Positions 59,914 through 64,000 of a DNA stretch of 64,000 nucleotides are shown here, piece by piece. Every line of letters begins with the position of its first letter. Position 1 is the first letter of the stretch. This DNA is from CAYQTL01 sp964420405 (GTDB lineage: Bacteria > Acidobacteriota > Thermoanaerobaculia > Thermoanaerobaculales > Sulfomarinibacteraceae). The position numbers and the translations under genes were made by a program. The notes under the pieces are model-generated. The model saw nothing but the letters and a program-made list of their open reading frames with translations. It did not search any database and was not told where the DNA came from. The stretch is from contig CAYQTL010000018.1 in NCBI GenBank assembly GCA_964420405.1, forward strand, positions 3,618 through 67,617, written 5' to 3'.

Positions 59914-60603
59914 TCAGCCCACCAGGCCGAAGCTGCGCAGGGTCTCGTAGACCCCGACGACGATGAAGACCACGCCCGTGACGCGGCGGGCCCACTTCTC
60001 GAACGTCCCCACCTTCTCGAACGCGCGACCGAGCCAGCTGACGCCGAAGGCGACGAGCACCGCGAACACGGCGACCGGTACCGCGGTGCCGAGGCCGTAC
60101 ACCGCCGGCAGCAGCAGCGGCGAGCGCTCGCTGACCGCCAGCGGCAGCAGCGAGCCGAAGAACAGCGCCGCCGACACCGGGCAGAACGCCATCGCGAACA
60201 CCACCCCGAGAGGCAGCGCGCCCCAGATCCCCCACCGCTCCACCCGGCCCTGCATCGACGCGGCCAGCCGTCCGCCGCCGAGGTCGAAGCGGAGCACACC
60301 CAGCAGCATCAGGCCGACCACGATGAGCAACGGGCCGAGCGCCTTGTGGGCCGGCCCCTGCAGGAAGGCGGACACCTCCACCAGCGACATCAGGCCCCAC
60401 ACCGCGCCGGCGCCGAGCACCACGTAGGCGAGTGTCCGTCCGGCGGTGTACAGCGCACCGGCCGCGAGCGCCGTCCTGGGCGGACCGACCCGCGCGCCGA
60501 CGAACGACACCGCGGCGATGTTGGTCGCCAGCGGGCACGGGCTGATCGAGGTCAGCAGCCCCAACCACAGGGCGCTGACGACCGCGAGGTCGGCGAGCTC
60601 CAC
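59914..60603 (-). CDS. ArsG-type permease (CcdA/DsbD-like)
   Basis: 229 residues, six or seven membrane helices, with TSISPCPLATNIAAVSFVGA and FAMAFCPVSAALFFGSLLP: two CP motifs in the positions of the CcdA/DsbD redox cysteines. This class is annotated as aromatic aminobenzylarsenical efflux permease ArsG and is usually found with ArsF. The GTG start follows the arsF stop by 1 nt. Confidence 0.8.
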   Translation of the reverse strand: MELADLAVVSALWLGLLTSISPCPLATNIAAVSFVGARVGPPRTALAAGALYTAGRTLAYVVLGAGAVWGLMSLVEVSAFLQGPAHKALGPLLIVVGLMLLGVLRFDLGGGRLAASMQGRVERWGIWGALPLGVVFAMAFCPVSAALFFGSLLPLAVSERSPLLLPAVYGLGTAVPVAVFAVLVAFGVSWLGRAFEKVGTFEKWARRVTGVVFIVVGVYETLRSFGLVG

Positions 60604-60604
60604 C

Positions 60605-61045
60605 TCACGCCCCGCCGAGGAACGCCCGCGTCTCCTCCTGGACGTAGCCGACGAGCTTGTCCTTGTCCCGCACGAGCTGCCAGACCTTTGAGAGGTTCTG
60701 GTAGCGGACTGCCTCGCCGCCGGCGTACTCCACCACGACGACGGCCTTGTTGGTGAGCTGGAAGTCCTTCAGGAAGTGCGTGTGCTCCTCCCGGTCGATG
60801 TTCACGGCGCGGTATGACATGGCGCCGGAGTCCAGCTCGTCGGCGAAGCCGGTGCGGACCGCCTCCTCGGAGTAGGTCTCGAGCTTGCGGCAGGTGGCGC
60901 AGCGGACGTCGCCGTGGAAGTAGTACACCACCACGCCGTCCTCCGGCGGCGCCGCCGCCTCGTCTCCGGTCCATCCCGGTGTCGCGACGCCTGCCGCGGC
61001 CACCGTCACGAGCACGCCCAGAAGCAACGTTCCCAGTCTGCCCAT
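60605..61045 (-). CDS. ArsF-type exported redox protein
   Basis: 146 residues with a signal or anchor helix (about 5-22) and a thioredoxin-like domain holding the CxxC motif in HGDVRCATCRKLETYSEEAV. This family accompanies ArsG and has been named nitrophenyl compound nitroreductase subunit ArsF in databases. The ATG at 61045 is preferred because GGGAGGA stands 5 nt upstream; an ATGA overlap start at 61063 is also possible. Confidence 0.78.
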   Translation of the reverse strand: MGRLGTLLLGVLVTVAAAGVATPGWTGDEAAAPPEDGVVVYYFHGDVRCATCRKLETYSEEAVRTGFADELDSGAMSYRAVNIDREEHTHFLKDFQLTNKAVVVVEYAGGEAVRYQNLSKVWQLVRDKDKLVGYVQEETRAFLGGA

Positions 61046-61059
61046 CGTCGTCCTCCCCG

Positions 61060-61293
61060 TCATCCGATCATCGTCTCGAGCTCGGCGGCCGCCGGCACGC
61101 GGCCGACCACCTTGACCTGGCCGTCGACCACCAGCGCCGGCGTCATCATGACGCCCCGCGCGGTGATCGCCTTGATGTCGGTCACCTTCTCGAGCTCGTA
61201 CTCGACCCCCAGCGCGTCGGCCGCGTCGCGGGCCGCCACCGCCAGCCGCTCGCACTTGGGGCAGCCGGTCCCCAGGATCTCGATCTTCTTCAT
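61060..61293 (-). CDS. Small thioredoxin-like protein (TM0996 type)
   Basis: 77 residues starting MKKIEILGTGCPKCERLAVA, with redox CPKC near the N-terminus and the cis-proline loop MTPALVVDG. These mini-thioredoxins occur with UPF0718 permeases in arsenic and metal operons, presumably supplying or moving electrons. Ribosome-binding site GGAGGTG precedes it. Confidence 0.9.
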   Translation of the reverse strand: MKKIEILGTGCPKCERLAVAARDAADALGVEYELEKVTDIKAITARGVMMTPALVVDGQVKVVGRVPAAAELETMIG

Positions 61294-61318
61294 GACACCT
61301 CCGTGTGCCGTCTCCACG

Positions 61319-62620
61319 TCATGGGATGACGCCGTAGATGAGACCGCTGATGGTCGCCATCACCACCACCAGCGCGACGTAGACGCCCGTCTTGCGCCAG
61401 CCGATGACGCTGGCGATGACGATCATGTTGGGTAGCGACAGGGCGGGACCGGCGAGCAGCAGCGCCAGCGCCGGCCCGTCCCCCATCCCGGCGCCGAGCA
61501 GCCCCTGCAGGATCGGCACCTCGGTCAGGGTCGCGAAGTACATCAGCGCCCCGGCGAGCGACGCGAACAACGTCGGCAGCAGGCCGTCGCCGCCGACGGA
61601 CTGCGCCACCCACGCCGACGGCACCAGCCCCTCGTGGCCCGGCCGCCCCAGCAGCAGCCCGGCCACCAGCACGCCGCCGAGCAGCAGCGGCAGGATCTGC
61701 TTGGCGTAGCCCCAGCTCGACGCGAACCACTCGCCCAGCTCGCCGTCGTCCCGCGCGGTGACCACCCCCAGCCCGACCGTCCCGACCGTGAACGCCAGCT
61801 GCGGGTGCTGCGGCACGAGCAGCGCCGCGGCGGCGGTCGGCACCGCGATCGCGGCCGCCGTGCGGGCGGCGAGACCGTACCAGCGGACCAGCACCACGCC
61901 GAGCGCCGCCGCCCCGGCGGCCGTCAGCCACCACTTGGCCCGCCACACCGCGAACCAGATCCCGGCCGGGTCGTCGGGCCGCGCCCAGTTGGCGAACACC
62001 AGGATCGCCACCTGCGCACCGAAGAAGGCCGCGGTCTGGCCGAGGGGCCGGACGTCGTCGGGCTCGGGCATCGCCATCGCGGCGTCCACCCGCTGCTGCT
62101 CGGACCGCCGGAAGAGCAGGGCCATGAGACCGCCGACGACCACCGCGAAGAGCACCGCACCGATCGCGCGCGCAGCGCCGAGCTTCGCCCCGAGGACGCT
62201 CGCCGTCAGCACGACCGCGAGCACGTTGATCGCCGGCCCCGAGTACAGGAACGCGGTCGCCGGCCCCAGCCCGGCGCCCATCTGGTGGATGCCGGCGAAC
62301 AGCGGCAGCACGGTGCACGAGCACACCGCCAGGATCGTGCCGCTGACGGCGGCGACGCCGTAGGCGAGGGCCTTCGGCGCGCGCGGCCCGAGGTACTTCA
62401 TCACCGCGGCCTGCGACACGAACGACGCGATCGCGCCGGCGATGAAGAACGCCGGCACCAGGCACAGCAGCACGTGCTCGCGGGCGTACCACCGGGTCAG
62501 GGCGAGCGCCTCGGTCACGGCGCCGTCGAACCGGGGCCAGCCGACGGGCAGCCAGTACAGCACCGCGAACGCCGCCGCCATCCACGCCAGCGGCCGCCAC
62601 TCCCGCCTCCAGTCGGTCAT
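61319..62620 (-). CDS. UPF0718/ArsP-like permease
   Basis: 433 residues, about ten membrane helices. Family markers are AVCSCTVLPLFAGIHQMGAG, FLYSGPAINVLAVVLTASVL and GPALSLPNMIVIASVIGWRK. Members include ArsP exporters of trivalent organoarsenicals. It is the first gene of the permease-thioredoxin-arsF-arsG unit; an ArsR-type operator lies 40 nt upstream. Confidence 0.88.
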   Translation of the reverse strand: MTDWRREWRPLAWMAAAFAVLYWLPVGWPRFDGAVTEALALTRWYAREHVLLCLVPAFFIAGAIASFVSQAAVMKYLGPRAPKALAYGVAAVSGTILAVCSCTVLPLFAGIHQMGAGLGPATAFLYSGPAINVLAVVLTASVLGAKLGAARAIGAVLFAVVVGGLMALLFRRSEQQRVDAAMAMPEPDDVRPLGQTAAFFGAQVAILVFANWARPDDPAGIWFAVWRAKWWLTAAGAAALGVVLVRWYGLAARTAAAIAVPTAAAALLVPQHPQLAFTVGTVGLGVVTARDDGELGEWFASSWGYAKQILPLLLGGVLVAGLLLGRPGHEGLVPSAWVAQSVGGDGLLPTLFASLAGALMYFATLTEVPILQGLLGAGMGDGPALALLLAGPALSLPNMIVIASVIGWRKTGVYVALVVVMATISGLIYGVIP

Positions 62621-62659
62621 CGACCACCTCGAACGAGACCGAGTCTCGGGTTCTGATTC

Positions 62660-62676
62660 TTGGTCATTCTGCCAAA
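62660..62676 (-). promoter_or_regulatory. Putative ArsR operator before the permease
   Basis: TTGGTCATTCTGCCAA is an inverted repeat with TTGG/CCAA ends 16 bp apart, the same ends and size as the site at 63050-63067. It would let ArsR control the permease operon separately from its own gene. Confidence 0.55.
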
Positions 62677-62708
62677 TCTCTCCCGCGCGACGGCCCGGCC
62701 GGCGCGCT

Positions 62709-63047
62709 TCATCGCGCGGCCACCGCCGCCGACCGCGCCCCGGCCTCGAGCACCGCTTCGACGCAGCCGAAGAAGTTGAGCACGCAGGGGACCTTGAGCC
62801 GGTAGAACACCATCTGGCCGCGGCGCTCGTCGGCGACCACCCCGGCCGCCTTGAGCACCGCGAGGTGCTTGGACACCGTCGACACGTCGGCGCCGACCAT
62901 CGCCGTCAGCTCGCACACGCAGCGCTCGCCCCGCGACAGCACGTCGACCACGAACAGCCGCGTCGGGTGCGCCAGGGCCTTGACGACCTTCGCCCGCGCC
63001 TCGAACAGCCGCCGCGTCTCCGGATGGTCCAGCACCGCCCGCTCCAT
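62709..63047 (-). CDS. arsR: ArsR/SmtB-family metalloregulator
   Basis: 112 residues, winged helix with ALAHPTRLFVVDVLSRGERC and VGADVSTVSKHLAVLKAAGV. Cysteine pair CVC (in GERCVCEL) at the alpha-3 position is the classical As(III)/Sb(III) sensor site, and another Cys pair sits in PCVLNFFGC. It would repress the downstream operon until trivalent arsenic binds. Its start codon is immediately after an operator palindrome. Confidence 0.92.
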   Translation of the reverse strand: MERAVLDHPETRRLFEARAKVVKALAHPTRLFVVDVLSRGERCVCELTAMVGADVSTVSKHLAVLKAAGVVADERRGQMVFYRLKVPCVLNFFGCVEAVLEAGARSAAVAAR

Positions 63048-63049
63048 CG

Positions 63050-63084
63050 TTTGGCATCTTCGCCAAAAGCATGAGAGCTGTCAA
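63050..63084 (-). promoter_or_regulatory. arsR promoter and operator
   Basis: On the minus strand: -35 TTGACA (63084-63079), a 17-nt spacer, -10-like GAAGAT (63061-63056) and the palindrome TTTGGC-N6-GCCAAA (63067-63050) covering the -10. The ATG is only 2 nt beyond the palindrome, so the transcript would be leaderless or nearly so. ArsR binding would block polymerase directly. Confidence 0.6.
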
Positions 63085-63140
63085 GGCCGGTCGCGCCCCG
63101 GCCGCTCCAACCACAACGTGCGGGCTCGCAGGACCGCACA

Positions 63141-63296
63141 CATGACCTCAGCGTTCTCGAGGAGGCACCCGGCGTCGAGGGCGACATCGACGCGCACAGC
63201 GTCCTCGGCCTGGACGAGGGCCCGCGGCCGGGGTTCACGGCGATCCGGGCACGGGCGTGGGTCCGGTCCCCCAACGCCACGCCCGAGCAGCTCTGA
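63141..63296 (+). pseudogene. OsmC-family fragment
   Basis: A 51-codon open stretch reading VEGDIDAHSVLGLDEGPRPG, FTAIRARAWVRSPNATPEQL and a stop, which resembles the middle of OsmC-like hydroperoxide reductases (ExDLDLRGFLGLD...VRPGFxxIRV). There is no start and no upstream or downstream part of the protein. It fills most of the 302-nt gap before the helicase gene. Confidence 0.45.
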
Positions 63297-63369
63297 CCCC
63301 GCGGGCACTGCCCGCCGCCGCGGGCCCGGGCCATCGCCCCAGGCGGCCTCTGGGGTAGCATGTGCGACC

Positions 63370-64000
63370 GTGATCGGTGACCTCGAGGCGACGCTGCTGC
63401 CGGGGCCCGAGCCCGGGCTGCTGCTGTGGACGCCGCCGGGCGCCGACGCGCCGCTCGACGCGGCGGCGGCGGCGCTGCTCGGCGCCGTGCCCCGGCAGCC
63501 GCGCCGGTGCCGGATGGCCGTCCCGGCGGCATGGGCGAACGTCCCCGGCGCCGAGCCGGGCGATGTCGTGGTCGCCGAGCGCGGCGGCGTGGTCGTCGCT
63601 GTCGCCGAGGCGCTCGGGCCCCTGGCCGGAGTCGCCGCCGACGGCGCCGGGGGCCGCCGCGCTTCCGCCTCGCTCGCCGCGTGGAGCCTCGCCGCCAAGC
63701 TCGCCCTCGAGCTGGCGGCCCGCCAGCGGCTGGCGCCGTGGGTCGAGGCCGACGGCGAGGACGCCCGCGCCCGCTGGCGGGCGGCGCCCGACGCCGACGA
63801 CCTTCCGCGGCTCGAACGCCTCGCGGCGGCCCTGCCGCCGTCCGCCCGGGCCTGCCCCGGCGAGGGCGAGGGCCGCGGGGGGCCGGCGCTCCTGCGCGCC
63901 GACACGGCGCTGCGGATCTTCCTGGACGCGGCGCTGGACGGGCTGGTCCGCTCCGCCGCGCCGCCGCCCCGGCGCGGGCCGGACGGCTGGGCCCGGAGGG
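63370..64000 (+). CDS. HelZ-like SNF2 helicase, N-terminal part (cut by window edge)
   Basis: 210 codons from GTG 63370 to the edge without a stop. The N-terminal helicase-associated domain of HelZ-like SNF2 proteins is recognisable from its order: a beta-rich start LLPGPEPGLLLWTPPGADAP, WSLAAKLALELAARQRLAPW, then RLERLAAALPPSARAC and FLDAALDGLVRSA. The ATPase motifs would lie beyond the window. Full-length members have about 900-1000 residues. Confidence 0.65.
   Translation, partial: MIGDLEATLLPGPEPGLLLWTPPGADAPLDAAAAALLGAVPRQPRRCRMAVPAAWANVPGAEPGDVVVAERGGVVVAVAEALGPLAGVAADGAGGRRASASLAAWSLAAKLALELAARQRLAPWVEADGEDARARWRAAPDADDLPRLERLAAALPPSARACPGEGEGRGGPALLRADTALRIFLDAALDGLVRSAAPPPRRGPDGWARR

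Overview
This is a GC-rich stretch (roughly 70% G+C) from a Gram-negative-type bacterium. Two large TonB-dependent outer-membrane receptors with carboxypeptidase-like regulatory domains, a TonB-C protein, several lipoproteins, an ECF sigma/anti-sigma pair and non-cyanobacterial kaiBC suggest an uncultured Acidobacteriota-like lineage. That placement is an inference: there is no rRNA gene here to confirm it. GTG starts and ATGA/GTGA stop-start overlaps are frequent.

Layout. 1-1383 (minus): rplU-rpmA-obgE, with a terminator-like hairpin between rpmA and obgE and obgE cut by the window edge. 1510-5632 (plus): kaiC-kaiB-hybrid histidine kinase, all overlapping. 5672-7256 (minus): ECF sigma factor, zinc anti-sigma factor and a Spy-like periplasmic protein. 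7334-15569: envelope-lipid genes, namely a diacylglycerol-kinase-like enzyme, a phospholipase-D/cardiolipin-synthase-type enzyme, three glycosyltransferases (GT4, GT21-like, MGDG-synthase-like) and a PAP2 phosphatase, plus an exported LVIVD-repeat protein. 15844-46501 is a phosphate island: PiT transporter, an extra PstS, a type I periplasmic binding lipoprotein, TonB-C protein, TonB-dependent receptor, beta-propeller phytase, a seven-gene operon pstS-pstC-pstA-pstB-phoU-phoB-phoR, a Na/Pi cotransporter with a second PhoU, a third PstS-like lipoprotein, an M28 peptidase, a second TonB-dependent receptor followed by two exported proteins (beta-helix and CHRD), and an alkaline-phosphatase-superfamily lipoprotein. 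46734-51218 is a 1494-residue hybrid sensor kinase with two periplasmic solute-binding domains. 51429-58350 is a mosaic accessory block flanked by inverted DksA-like paralogues. It holds a HEPN/nucleotidyltransferase pair, a degenerate PrsW-like membrane protein, a membrane zincin, an ArsB/NhaD-type transporter, a lipoprotein related to acetolactate decarboxylase and a ynfA remnant. 58808-63047 (minus) holds a TSUP permease and an arsR-permease-thioredoxin-arsF-arsG arsenic-type operon. The right edge has an osmC remnant and the start of a HelZ-like SNF2 helicase.

How it fits together. Direct repeats of a CTTCAC-like unit at 11-bp spacing, the geometry of PhoB-binding pho boxes, sit upstream of many genes between 11 and 45 kb: the GT4 and GT21 glycosyltransferases, pit, the second pstS, both TonB-dependent receptors, the beta-helix gene, the pst operon and the Na/Pi transporter. 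The PhoB/PhoR pair is encoded in the middle. The simplest reading is one phosphate-starvation programme: organic phosphate capture at the outer membrane, hydrolysis in the periplasm, uptake by three transporter types, and replacement of phospholipids by glycolipids. Non-coding DNA holds a recurring composite repeat (GATCCCG inverted repeats plus a small palindrome) and one long inverted repeat of about 167 bp after pit.
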